From contig NZ_CP126095.1 in assembly GCF_030123105.1 (NCBI RefSeq), positions 186,001 to 250,000 of the forward strand: DNA of 64,000 bases, given 5' to 3'. The DNA is from Paenibacillus sp. G2S3 (GTDB lineage: Bacteria; Bacillota; Bacilli; Paenibacillales; Paenibacillaceae). Shown here piece after piece: positions 46,872 through 54,957 of the stretch (the first letter of the stretch is position 1; every line of letters starts with the position of its first letter). A model generated the notes under the pieces. The model did not search any database and had not been told where the DNA came from. It saw only the letters and a program-made list of their open reading frames with translations. Made by a program: the position numbers and the translations under genes.

Positions 46872-48429
46872 CAGAGTGTCGAGAAACCCAGGTTATTTTA
46901 ATATCTTGGGTTTCTTTTCATGTTTAGGTGGCTGTAAAATCGGGAAAGTAGGGGGATTACCCCTGCTTTTCCAGGCGATCCAGGTGGATCGCCATCTTCT
47001 TCATGTTCTGCACGGCTGCCGTCATCAGTGCTTGTTCCCTGACGTTCCGGAGTCCGCGCAAACGGCAATAGCGAAACCCATGGAGCTCTTTAGCATCCGC
47101 GAAGCTTCGCTCAATCGTTACTTTTCGTTTGCGGTACAGCTGTTTGCCAGACTTGCTGAGCCTGTTGTTCCGAACCCAATCTTTACTGTCCTCCCAAACG
47201 TGCCGGGTTACCACCTTTCGATGATTTCGGGACTGTGTACATTGACCCAGCAACGGGCAACTCTTGCAATACTCCGGATTGGAAGCATACTGTCGGTAAC
47301 CTTTGCGGTCTGTGGTTCTGTATTTCAATTCGTGACTCGCTGGACAAACATATAGATTACGTTCGGGATCAAAGGTAAACTTCCACTTTGGAAACAAGCC
47401 TTGCTTGGGGTGAAACCTCCGGTGAGCAATCACGGCAAAAATCTTTCGACTTTGTAGCCCCCGACAAATCGGTGTAGTCAAATATCCTGAATCGAGTGTA
47501 ACAGCCTCAACTGCAAACCCAAAACGATCTTGCTGGCGATCTAAACGCGACAAATAGGGCACGGAATCATGGACATTTCCGGGCGTTACGTGCACATCGA
47601 TAATGAGGTTGTACTTGGTATCGACCGTACGGTGGTCCAAATAAAAGAAGCCTTCTGGTTTGCCATCACGAATCATATATCCACTGTCTGGATCAGTTGT
47701 GCTCACTTTAATTTCTTTCTCTTCGTTCACTTCCTCTCTGGGTTTTAGGGCTTTTTTCCATGTTCTTTCCGGTCATCAGCCACGGCGATATTGAGTTCGT
47801 CAATGTAATCTTTGGTATTTTGTAGTACTTGTTGTTTGGTATAGTGATGTTTATTCGCATTGGCTTTCACATGGGTCGAATCGGTCACGAGAACACGTCC
47901 GCCAATCATTCGGTGCGAAATACCTTGGAGAACAATCTCATCGAAAATATCATGAAAAATCGTTGTATCTTTAAACCGGGTCCGCCGGTTCCAGCTAATC
48001 GTTGTATGGTCAGGAACCTTGTCGCTAAGCCCTAGACCCAAAAACCAACGATAGGCCAAGTTGGTTTGGATTTCTCGTTCCAATTGACGTTCGGAACGAA
48101 TACCGTAAAAGTATCCAAGAAAAATCATCTTAAATAAAATAACTGGATCTATAGCTGGGCGTCCGTTATCGGCGCAGTATAGCGGTCGAACCATTTCATC
48201 AATAAAAGAAAAATCGATATATTTATCCACCTTACGAAGCAAGTGGTCTTCGGGGACCAAATCTTCTATGGAAACAAATTCGTAAGATTGTTGTCTTTCT
48301 CGGTTGGAACGTAACATTCAACACACCATCCGTTCTATAAATAGTTACATATATTATACAACATTAACGCGGTGTCGTCTTAAATAATTAGGGCATAAAG
48401 AAGGCTGTCGAGACTTTCTCGACAGCCTG
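46872..48429 (-). mobile_element. IS1182-type insertion sequence, 1558 bp, complete ends
   Basis: Bounded by 15-bp terminal inverted repeats, CAGAGTGTCGAGAAA (46872-46886) and, on the minus strand, CAGGCTGTCGAGAAA (48429-48415), 13 of 15 identical. It is flanked by an exact 23-bp direct repeat that is the host terminator. Each end also carries a hairpin: GAAACCCA/TGGGTTTC at the left and GGCTGTCGAG/CTCGACAGCC at the right, which would block outside transcription into the transposase. The transposase lies on the minus strand in two overlapping frames. Long target duplications and insertion at palindromes are known for this family. Confidence 0.92.
46957..48317 (-). CDS. IS1182-family transposase, two frames joined at an A AAA AAG heptamer
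   Basis: Frame 1 (48317-47745, 190 residues) holds the N-terminal domain and the first catalytic Asp (VLVTDSTHVKANANKHHY). It reads into HGKK, then Pro and a stop. Frame 2 (-1 relative, open from well before 47757 to 46957) holds the second Asp (VTLDSGYLTTP), the cysteine cluster (CPASHELKY, YCKSCPLLGQC) and the catalytic Glu (KVTIERSFADAKELHGF). The frames overlap at complement 47757-47751, which reads A AAA AAG in frame 1, so a -1 slip gives KK-ALKPREEVNEEKEIKVST. This may be programmed frameshifting or the loss of one A from an A7 run. Confidence 0.88.
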
Positions 48430-48452
48430 AAGACACCCCGATGGGGTGTCTT
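48430..48452. repeat. Right 23-bp target-site duplication, terminator hairpin with T-tail
   Basis: Identical to 46849-46871 and followed by TTTGTTTG, so it remains a working terminator. Removing the IS and one copy rebuilds an intact hairpin with A-rich and T-rich flanks. Confidence 0.88.
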
Positions 48453-48474
48453 TTTGTTTGCTCTGCATGTAATG

Positions 48475-49815
48475 TTATTCTTTGATCTGTGAGAACAAAT
48501 CATTCAAAGCTTCACTCATTGTAGGGTGAGTAAAGATATGATCTCTCAAAAAGGTAAAATCTTGCCCTGTTTGTATAGCCATGCTTACGATATTAATCAC
48601 TTCACTGGACTCCGCACAGAATAATGTAGCTCCGAGGATTTTATTGGTTTTTGCATCCACAATTGCTTTTAGGAAGCCCTCGGTTTCGTTAATTAAGCGG
48701 GCACGTGGAATAGCTGCAGCAGGCAACTTAGCGACTTTAATTTCAAGTCCTTGCTCGACGGCTTCCTCTTCACTTATTCCTACTCTGGATAGTGGGGGAT
48801 CAATAAATACACAATATGGAACAGCGTCACGGTCATTTGCGGTATAGGAATGCTCGCCGAAAAGATCATTTCGTACAATTCTATAATCATCTAATGAGAT
48901 GTAGGTAAACTGTAATCCGCCTTTGACATCTCCAAGGGCCCATATATGTGGAACAGTAGTTTTTAGGGAAGGGTCCACCTTAATAGCGCCCCGATCTGTC
49001 ACTTTTACACCGGCTGCTTCTAAATTTAATCCCTCAATGTTTGGTTTTCTACCTGTAGCAACTAGAACGGCATCGACTTTCAACTCTTGAATAGCACCAT
49101 CTATAGTGTAGGAGATGACTGTTCCATCATTAGCATCCTTCAGTCCTGTTACCTTTGCCTTCAGCTTGACCTCAATGTTCTTCTCGGTAAAGGATTGGAG
49201 GACGGCGTCCGCGACATCGCGGTCTTCTTTAGGAATGAATTTCGAGGAACCCTCCAGCACCGTAACCTGTGAGCCGAATTGACTGTAGATCGACGCGAAT
49301 TCCAATCCAATATAACCACCACCAATGATAGCTAGTTTAGTTGGGAGCTCCTTAAGATCCATAATGGATGTGCTGGTATATACGAACTTACTATCTTGTA
49401 TCCCATCAATCGTAGGAATGATTGTCTCAGCGCCCGTATTAATGAAGATTTTGTTCGCGGCTATGATCCTAGTCTCCCCGGCATCTTTTACTTGAACTTC
49501 GTGGTCGGATAAGAAGGAAGCTTCTCCATTGATGATTTCTATATTTTCGTTCTGATTTAGATTATCGAAATTTTTCTGGCGTAAAGTTGAAATGAGTTGA
49601 TCCTTGTTATGAACCGCTTCTTTATAATTTTTGCCTTGATGGGCTTGATAAGCTAAGGATTTCGTTGGGATACAGGCGATGTTAATGCAAGTCCCACCGT
49701 ACATTTCCTTAGAGCGTTCAATCACGGCTACTTTCCATTTTCGATTAGCTAGTTCTGTGGCAAGGGTCTTTCCGCCTTTACCGAAACCAATAATAATAGC
49801 GTCGAACTTGTTCAT
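48475..49815 (-). CDS. RclA-like pyridine nucleotide-disulfide oxidoreductase
   Basis: 446 residues. FAD motif IIIGFGKGGKTLA at the N-terminus, redox-active pair Cys43/Cys48 in GGTCINIACIPTK, NAD-binding IIGGGYIGLEFAS (about 170-182) and the C-terminal HPTMSEALN. GGTCINI-x-CIPTK with an FGKGGKTLA start matches E. coli RclA, which reduces hypothiocyanous acid, better than lipoamide dehydrogenase or mercuric reductase. CGGAGG precedes the ATG. It ends next to the IS-derived terminator. Function in this organism is inferred. Confidence 0.85.
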   Translation of the reverse strand: MNKFDAIIIGFGKGGKTLATELANRKWKVAVIERSKEMYGGTCINIACIPTKSLAYQAHQGKNYKEAVHNKDQLISTLRQKNFDNLNQNENIEIINGEASFLSDHEVQVKDAGETRIIAANKIFINTGAETIIPTIDGIQDSKFVYTSTSIMDLKELPTKLAIIGGGYIGLEFASIYSQFGSQVTVLEGSSKFIPKEDRDVADAVLQSFTEKNIEVKLKAKVTGLKDANDGTVISYTIDGAIQELKVDAVLVATGRKPNIEGLNLEAAGVKVTDRGAIKVDPSLKTTVPHIWALGDVKGGLQFTYISLDDYRIVRNDLFGEHSYTANDRDAVPYCVFIDPPLSRVGISEEEAVEQGLEIKVAKLPAAAIPRARLINETEGFLKAIVDAKTNKILGATLFCAESSEVINIVSMAIQTGQDFTFLRDHIFTHPTMSEALNDLFSQIKE

Positions 49816-49928
49816 TGAAATACCTCCGAGTCACACAGGATGTTATAAATTATGCGTTAAATAGCATGTTACTTTAGTATTACCCTAATTCCGAAGGCCA
49901 TTATACGAATGATAAAGAGATTTGAAGA

Positions 49929-49961
49929 CAAAAAAGAGATCTCCTATAAAGGAAATCTCTT
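49929..49961 (-). terminator. Terminator after the SDR gene
   Basis: On the minus strand AAGAGAT...ATCTCTT, with inner TCC/GGA pairing, followed by a T-run. Confidence 0.75.
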
Positions 49962-49986
49962 GATAATCCACATGATAGCGTATAAA

Positions 49987-50742
49987 TTAACGTAATTTAA
50001 TCGATCCGCCATCGACCATGATGGTTTGACCCGTAATATAGTCGGAGTCTTCGCTAGCCAAGAATACTGCAACACGGCCGATATCACTTTCCAGCTCGCC
50101 CAGTCTTCTCAAAGGAATCTTTGAAATCATACTTTGGTAGTACTCTGGGTTTGCTTCTGCCCATTGAATCATGCCAGGCGAATTAGCGATTGGAGAGATA
50201 ATGTTTACATTGATACCAAATGGACCAAATTCATTAGCGGCTACGCGAGTAATTCCGCGGATGGCTTCTTTTGCAGCAGCATAGGAGCCTTGATTCACAT
50301 CGCCATTGATCCCAGCGCCTGAAGAAAAGTTAATGATTTTTCCTTTAGTTTCTTTCAAATAAGGCAGTGCAGCTTGCATGAAATAGAAGGTAGGATAGAA
50401 TCCAGTGTTAAAAGATAAATCCAAATCTTCTGGTGTCATTTCTTCGATCGAACTCATTCTAGATGCGTGTGCGTTGTTGACTAAAATATCAATTTTTCCA
50501 AACTTTTCAGCCACCTGCTGTGTAATGCCTGCCAGTTTATCGTGCTCCATTAGATTGGCTTGAATGAAGATCGATTCGGGTTGATAAGCTTGTAATTCCT
50601 TAATCGTTTGGTTACCAGCTTCTTCGTTGAGGTCGATAATAGCTACCTTGGCGCCTTCTTTAACAAATGCCATGGCCATTCCTTTACCGATACCGCCAGC
50701 TCCGCCTGTAATGATTGCAATTTTTCCTTCGAGTCTGTTCAT
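49987..50742 (-). CDS. Short-chain dehydrogenase/reductase (SDR)
   Basis: 251 residues. Cofactor motif TGGAGGIGKG (about 13-22), NNAHA, and the catalytic Ser (INFSSGAG) with Tyr-x3-Lys (GSYAAAKEA). Asp in AIIDLNEEAG after the second strand favours NAD(H). The C-terminal DSDYITGQTIMVDGGS is standard. AAAGGAGA lies 10 bases before the ATG. Substrate not predictable; closest in feel to glucose-1- or 3-oxoacyl-type reductases. Confidence 0.9.
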   Translation of the reverse strand: MNRLEGKIAIITGGAGGIGKGMAMAFVKEGAKVAIIDLNEEAGNQTIKELQAYQPESIFIQANLMEHDKLAGITQQVAEKFGKIDILVNNAHASRMSSIEEMTPEDLDLSFNTGFYPTFYFMQAALPYLKETKGKIINFSSGAGINGDVNQGSYAAAKEAIRGITRVAANEFGPFGINVNIISPIANSPGMIQWAEANPEYYQSMISKIPLRRLGELESDIGRVAVFLASEDSDYITGQTIMVDGGSIKLR

Positions 50743-50878
50743 GGTGTGTGGTCTCCTTTGGTGTAATTTATAGCAGATATATTTTAGTGAGTAACTTATA
50801 TACTTATGGTAATTCTTATGATGAATTGTGTCAACGTTGTGAATAAACGAACTAGATGTTCGCTCGACCTAAGACTGT

Positions 50879-52243
50879 CTAGGTAGGAGAGAGTGTAGGG
50901 AATCCCATAGTGATCACTGCACCGCCATCTTTACGGTTCCCTGCTGTAATCAGACCTCCGGAGCGCTCGACGATCGCACGGGATATGGCTAGTCCTAATC
51001 CTGATTCACCATCTTTTCCTTTTACAAATCGGTGGAACAGGTATGGAAGCAGGTCTTCTGAAATGCCAGGACCATCATCGCTAACCGAGAGCAGAACCTG
51101 GTCATCTTTAACCGAGGCATGAATGTAGATATGCTGGTTGGCATAACGAGTTGCATTAGAAACTACATTAAGAAGTGCTTGCAACAGCTTATCTCTATCG
51201 GCCCGGACCGTAAGTGGCTCGCAATCATCGTAGGATACATGTAGGGTCAGCCCTTTTTTCATCAAAAGAGGGTTCATGCGTTCAATCGTTTCTACGACTA
51301 AATCGTCCAGTGAGATCTCGCTAGTTCTGAATATATCTTCTTCACTATCCAGCTTCGCAAGCAGGGTCATTTCCGTAACAAGCTTCTTCAGACGCCCACT
51401 CTCACTCATAATAATATCCAGACCTTTATCGATGCCCTCCCCCTCGAAGATACCATCCTTAATCCCTTCAGCATAACCAGAGATAGACATTAGTGGGGTC
51501 TTTAATTCGTGTGAGGCATTCTGAAAAAATTGCTTCTGCACGTGATTGAATCGATTCAATTCGCCAGCCATGTCATATACCGATTGCGCGACAGCGCCAA
51601 TCTCTCCACCAGCTTTGATCAGCCTAACGTCTGAAAAGTGGCGTTCCTTTACCTTTTTCAGCTCTTGCTGCAGCTTCATTAGAGGTTGGATTAGCTTTTT
51701 CGTGATAAATAGTCCAAACAGGAGCATAAATGCGCCTGCTGCACCGAAAACGATTAGTAGTCTTTTGAACAGAGCTTGTTCAATGGTTGTTACTGCGCTC
51801 ATAGGTGTAAGCAGAGTTAGCGTGCCTATTGGCGTAACATTCACTTCTGTTATATATCTTGCATCTGTTCCATTCCATATATTCTGGAGGTCAGAGGTTT
51901 GATCTGCGACAAACTGCGTATTGGAGTTTATCGAGATTGAACTCATATTCGATGTGGTGGACAATACTTTTCCTGTCTCATCGCTAAGAATGGCCTCGAC
52001 GCTTGCCGTGCCTACAGAAGGCATGATCGCGGGCAGCGCATGGAGCTCAGTTTCGAAGTTTGCCTTGGATGCGGTTCCCTGAATCATAGTGGCTGACATG
52101 GCAGAACTAATGGTTCGTAATTCCGCCTTTTGTGTTCCGACAAAATGATTGAGCAGCACAAAGTGGATCACAACAGCGGTAATCGACAGGAGTAATACCA
52201 AGGCAATACTAAAGGCTAAATTAATCTGATGTGCTAGCTTCAT
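50879..52243 (-). CDS. Sensor histidine kinase (two-component system)
   Basis: 454 residues. Transmembrane helices at about 9-31 and 161-180 enclose an extracytoplasmic sensor of about 125 residues. HAMP linker (about 182-235), HisKA domain with phospho-acceptor His245 (NASHELKTPLMSISGY), and an HATPase domain with NVVSNATRYA, SVSDDGPGIS and GESGLGLAIS. Its start overlaps the response-regulator gene by 23 bp. The signal is unknown. Confidence 0.95.
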   Translation of the reverse strand: MKLAHQINLAFSIALVLLLSITAVVIHFVLLNHFVGTQKAELRTISSAMSATMIQGTASKANFETELHALPAIMPSVGTASVEAILSDETGKVLSTTSNMSSISINSNTQFVADQTSDLQNIWNGTDARYITEVNVTPIGTLTLLTPMSAVTTIEQALFKRLLIVFGAAGAFMLLFGLFITKKLIQPLMKLQQELKKVKERHFSDVRLIKAGGEIGAVAQSVYDMAGELNRFNHVQKQFFQNASHELKTPLMSISGYAEGIKDGIFEGEGIDKGLDIIMSESGRLKKLVTEMTLLAKLDSEEDIFRTSEISLDDLVVETIERMNPLLMKKGLTLHVSYDDCEPLTVRADRDKLLQALLNVVSNATRYANQHIYIHASVKDDQVLLSVSDDGPGISEDLLPYLFHRFVKGKDGESGLGLAISRAIVERSGGLITAGNRKDGGAVITMGFPTLSPT

Positions 52244-52961
52244 CGATCTCCACGCCCCCCTCTATACGCATACGATAGCCATGTCCCCATACAGCTTCTA
52301 TCGGCAGCAGGTCTAGCTTTTTCCGCATTCGTTTAATTAAATGGTCCACGGCACGGTCGCTCCCGAAATAGTCATCTCCCCAAACATAGGTTAACAGCTC
52401 ATCTCTTGTAAATGCGCGGTTGGGAGAAGCTGCGAATACTTTTAGAAGGGTGAATTCTTTGCTGGTGAGTTCAATCTCATTCCCGTGCCAGAACACACGT
52501 CTTTCCTCCAATAATAACTGTAGATGGCTAACTTCAATATGCGTCGATGTGTGTGGGCTACTACTTGCGGGTTCCACTGGATTACTCATTTTATACCAGC
52601 GTTGTAACTGGCGCTTAATGCGAGCAACTAACTCCCGGGGGCTAAATGGCTTGACCAGATAATCATCGCTGCCTAGCTCCAATCCTAATATTTTATCCAC
52701 TTCATTATCTCTTGCAGAGATCATAATAATCGGTACCTCGGCTTCATTGCGAATCCGCCGACAAAACTCGTACCCGTCCATGCCGGGCAGCATTACATCG
52801 AGCACCCACATATCCGGTGGATTTGTCTGCCATAAGGTCCATGCTTCCTCAGCGCTGCTAAGGCCGATCGTGCGATAATTTTCTTTTTGTAAATAAGCTT
52901 CTACAAGATTACGTATATGTTGATCATCGTCTACTACGGCAATGAGATAGTTGGTATTCAT
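52221..52961 (-). CDS. OmpR/PhoB-family response regulator
   Basis: 246 residues. Receiver domain with acidic pocket DDD (11-13), phospho-acceptor Asp55 (VLDVMLPGMDGYE) and Lys in DDYLVKPFSP. A winged-helix DNA-binding domain follows (about 145-235; ELTSKEFTLLKVFAASPNRA, then YVWGDDYFGSDRAVDHLIKR). GGAGG precedes the ATG. It is co-transcribed with the kinase and divergent from a small secreted protein gene that is an obvious target candidate. Confidence 0.95.
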   Translation of the reverse strand: MNTNYLIAVVDDDQHIRNLVEAYLQKENYRTIGLSSAEEAWTLWQTNPPDMWVLDVMLPGMDGYEFCRRIRNEAEVPIIMISARDNEVDKILGLELGSDDYLVKPFSPRELVARIKRQLQRWYKMSNPVEPASSSPHTSTHIEVSHLQLLLEERRVFWHGNEIELTSKEFTLLKVFAASPNRAFTRDELLTYVWGDDYFGSDRAVDHLIKRMRKKLDLLPIEAVWGHGYRMRIEGGVEIDEASTSD

Positions 52962-53119
52962 TTAGTTACCTCCAGATTATTCTTTTACAAGTATATCAAT
53001 CCACAGATGGGTATAGGGGTCTGCCATCGTTTTTCCACAAATTAACCAATGTTATGCCACACCCATTTTGTAAGCTTGGACTTGTAAGATCATTCAAATC
53101 GACGAGGAGTGTTGTATTT

Positions 53120-53782
53120 ATGAATCAACAGATGATATTTAAAAAGTTAGCGTTGTCCGCCCTACTGGTGTCCGCAGTTGCCGCACCCACTGCAGTGAAC
53201 GCAGCTAGTGGAGCTAACGATCAAAGCGCGAAAGCCACAGCTGCAGCCGTGGTTACTCCAGCAAATAGTGGATCACTTTCTGCAAGCTTAATAAGCTTTG
53301 ATTGGGCAGATCCCCTTGAACTGGCTAAAACATACGCGCCGAATACGCTAGAAGACTGGAAGAAGACTTTGGATCAATATTACAAGGCTGCTGGATTTAG
53401 TATAACCGCGGTTTCCGAGCTAGTACCTTCTGAGCAGGCGGAGGGAGTTCAATTATCGAAAGAAATTGTATCAGCTGAAGCTCTGCCCGTCAGTTACATT
53501 GAAGCGGGTCGCAACGTTGATATCCAATTACCTGAAGCTCAGAAGATGGAGAGTGTTGTTTCTACTTCAATTAAAGGTGTAGCGGCAATTGCGGCTGTAG
53601 AAGCGACTGGAGCTACGATTTCAGTTCAAGAACTTAGTGAGGCTGATAAAGCTTTCTTCAAAGCCCAAGAGGATCTGAATAGTGCGGCTAAAACCAAAGA
53701 TTCCACTGTGATTAAGGAAGCTTTAACTAAACTGTTGGATCAATATAAAGAGAAGATTAAGGCGTTAGAAGCAACGAAGTAA
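53120..53782 (+). CDS. Secreted protein of unknown function, divergent from the two-component system
   Basis: 220 residues from the ATG at 53120, chosen for GAGGAG at 53104-53109 and because it starts a clean signal peptide (about 29 residues, ending AVNAA); the in-frame extension to 53054 would hide it. The mature part is Ala/Glu/Lys-rich with likely alpha-helical stretches (WADPLELAKTYAPNTLEDWK; C-terminal LTKLLDQYKEKIKALEATK). No family is recognised. It lies 158 bp from the divergent response-regulator gene, so regulation by that system is plausible. Confidence 0.75.
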   Translation: MNQQMIFKKLALSALLVSAVAAPTAVNAASGANDQSAKATAAAVVTPANSGSLSASLISFDWADPLELAKTYAPNTLEDWKKTLDQYYKAAGFSITAVSELVPSEQAEGVQLSKEIVSAEALPVSYIEAGRNVDIQLPEAQKMESVVSTSIKGVAAIAAVEATGATISVQELSEADKAFFKAQEDLNSAAKTKDSTVIKEALTKLLDQYKEKIKALEATK

Positions 53783-53835
53783 CAGGCTTAGTGCGCGGTT
53801 TCTTACAGAAAAGAGATATTGAAAAGGCAAAAAAT

Positions 53836-53863
53836 AAAAAGACACCTCGAGGGGTGTCTTTTT
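53836..53863. terminator. AAAAAGACACC-family terminator, bidirectional
   Basis: AAAAAGACACC / GGTGTCTTTTT around TCGAGG, between convergent genes. Confidence 0.9.
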
Positions 53864-53887
53864 GTGTTCTTGTATTATTGTTGTTCT

Positions 53888-54826
53888 CTAGTCCAACCCA
53901 ATCTCTTTTTTTGCTTGAATCCTTGCTCTTTTTCGCCAATTCACTCCGATTACCCCAGCGATGATCATCACCGTACCGGTCCAATGATACCATTCCAGCT
54001 GTTCATTCAGCAGGAGTACACCACCAAGAATAGAGACAACCGTCGAAAGACTGCCGAAGATGCTCACGCGTGAAGCCTCCATTCGAGATAAAGCGTAGTT
54101 GGAGAGGAAAGAGGTCACGAGGGAAGAAAGCACACCGAGATAAATCATGGAGAATATGAATTTTGGCTCCTGAAAAGGTGTGAAATATTGATTCAAGGTT
54201 CCTGCCGAACCATGCTTAATGATCGACAATCCATTAAAAAATATGAATCCGAATAAAGTGATCATATAGGTAAGTTCCTTGGGGCTCCAGGTACGTGTTA
54301 GCTTCCGCGCCGCGACATTATAACCGGCAAGGGATAGCGCTGAGATTAGGATGAGTAAGACGCCCCACAGACTAGAGGAGGAAATACTCACACCCGGAAT
54401 GGCAAAGATAAGAATGATGCCTGCAACCGAGATTAAGGTGGAGATCTTCTGGAAGCCGCTCGTGGTTTCCTTCAAGAACATTGCCGCCAAAATGATGGTG
54501 AAGATAGGCATGGTCGCCTGAATAATGCCCGCTACAGCAGATGTTGTATGCAGAAGCCCAAAGGCTTGAAGCGTAAAGTACAACGATGGGTATAGTAGAG
54601 CAAGTGGGATTACCACTGCTGCTTTGGATAGTCCAAACTTCACCCGCCCCCACCCAGGAAAAGTAAATACCGAAGCGGCCAGGAAAGATAACGTGAAGCG
54701 GTGGGCTAACGTATCGAATGGGTCCGAGACGGTTAAAGCCATTTTTACAAATATAAAAGAAAACCCGACAATAATAGCATTCAAGACAGCGGCTACTATC
54801 GCTTTTTGAGTAGAAGATGTATTCAT
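53888..54826 (-). CDS. EamA-family (DMT) transporter
   Basis: 312 residues with about ten hydrophobic segments and two EamA repeats (about 10-140 and 155-295). Segments such as VAGIIQATMPIFTIILAAMF and the SRMEASRVSIFGSLSTVVSI block are typical. GGAGG lies 8 bases before the ATG. It is divergent from a MocR-type regulator, a layout often seen for amino-acid or vitamin exporters controlled by a PLP-binding sensor. Substrate unknown. Confidence 0.92.
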   Translation of the reverse strand: MNTSSTQKAIVAAVLNAIIVGFSFIFVKMALTVSDPFDTLAHRFTLSFLAASVFTFPGWGRVKFGLSKAAVVIPLALLYPSLYFTLQAFGLLHTTSAVAGIIQATMPIFTIILAAMFLKETTSGFQKISTLISVAGIILIFAIPGVSISSSSLWGVLLILISALSLAGYNVAARKLTRTWSPKELTYMITLFGFIFFNGLSIIKHGSAGTLNQYFTPFQEPKFIFSMIYLGVLSSLVTSFLSNYALSRMEASRVSIFGSLSTVVSILGGVLLLNEQLEWYHWTGTVMIIAGVIGVNWRKRARIQAKKEIGLD

Positions 54827-54857
54827 CTATAAGACCTCCAAAGTGTTGCGCGCATTT

Positions 54858-54939
54858 AGGACCGGTCCTGTTATGCTCTTTATTCTAAGGCTAGAATAGC
54901 TGTGCTACAATGTAATTATTGTTCATCTGTACCGGTACA
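54858..54939. promoter_or_regulatory. Three palindromes in the EamA/MocR divergent region
   Basis: AGGACCGGTCCT (54858-54869), TATTCTA-AGGC-TAGAATA (54881-54898) and TGTACCGGTACA (54928-54939). The outer two share the ACCGGT core, 70 bp apart, one near each gene. A TGC-TACAAT extended -10 (about 54902-54910) lies between the second and third. These are likely MocR binding sites. Confidence 0.6.
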
Positions 54940-54957
54940 AAATAGACTTGGGGGAAG

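Noticed and set aside
46876..47355. Plus-strand 159-residue ORF inside the IS
   Set aside because: It is antisense to the C-terminal half of the transposase, which has clear catalytic motifs.
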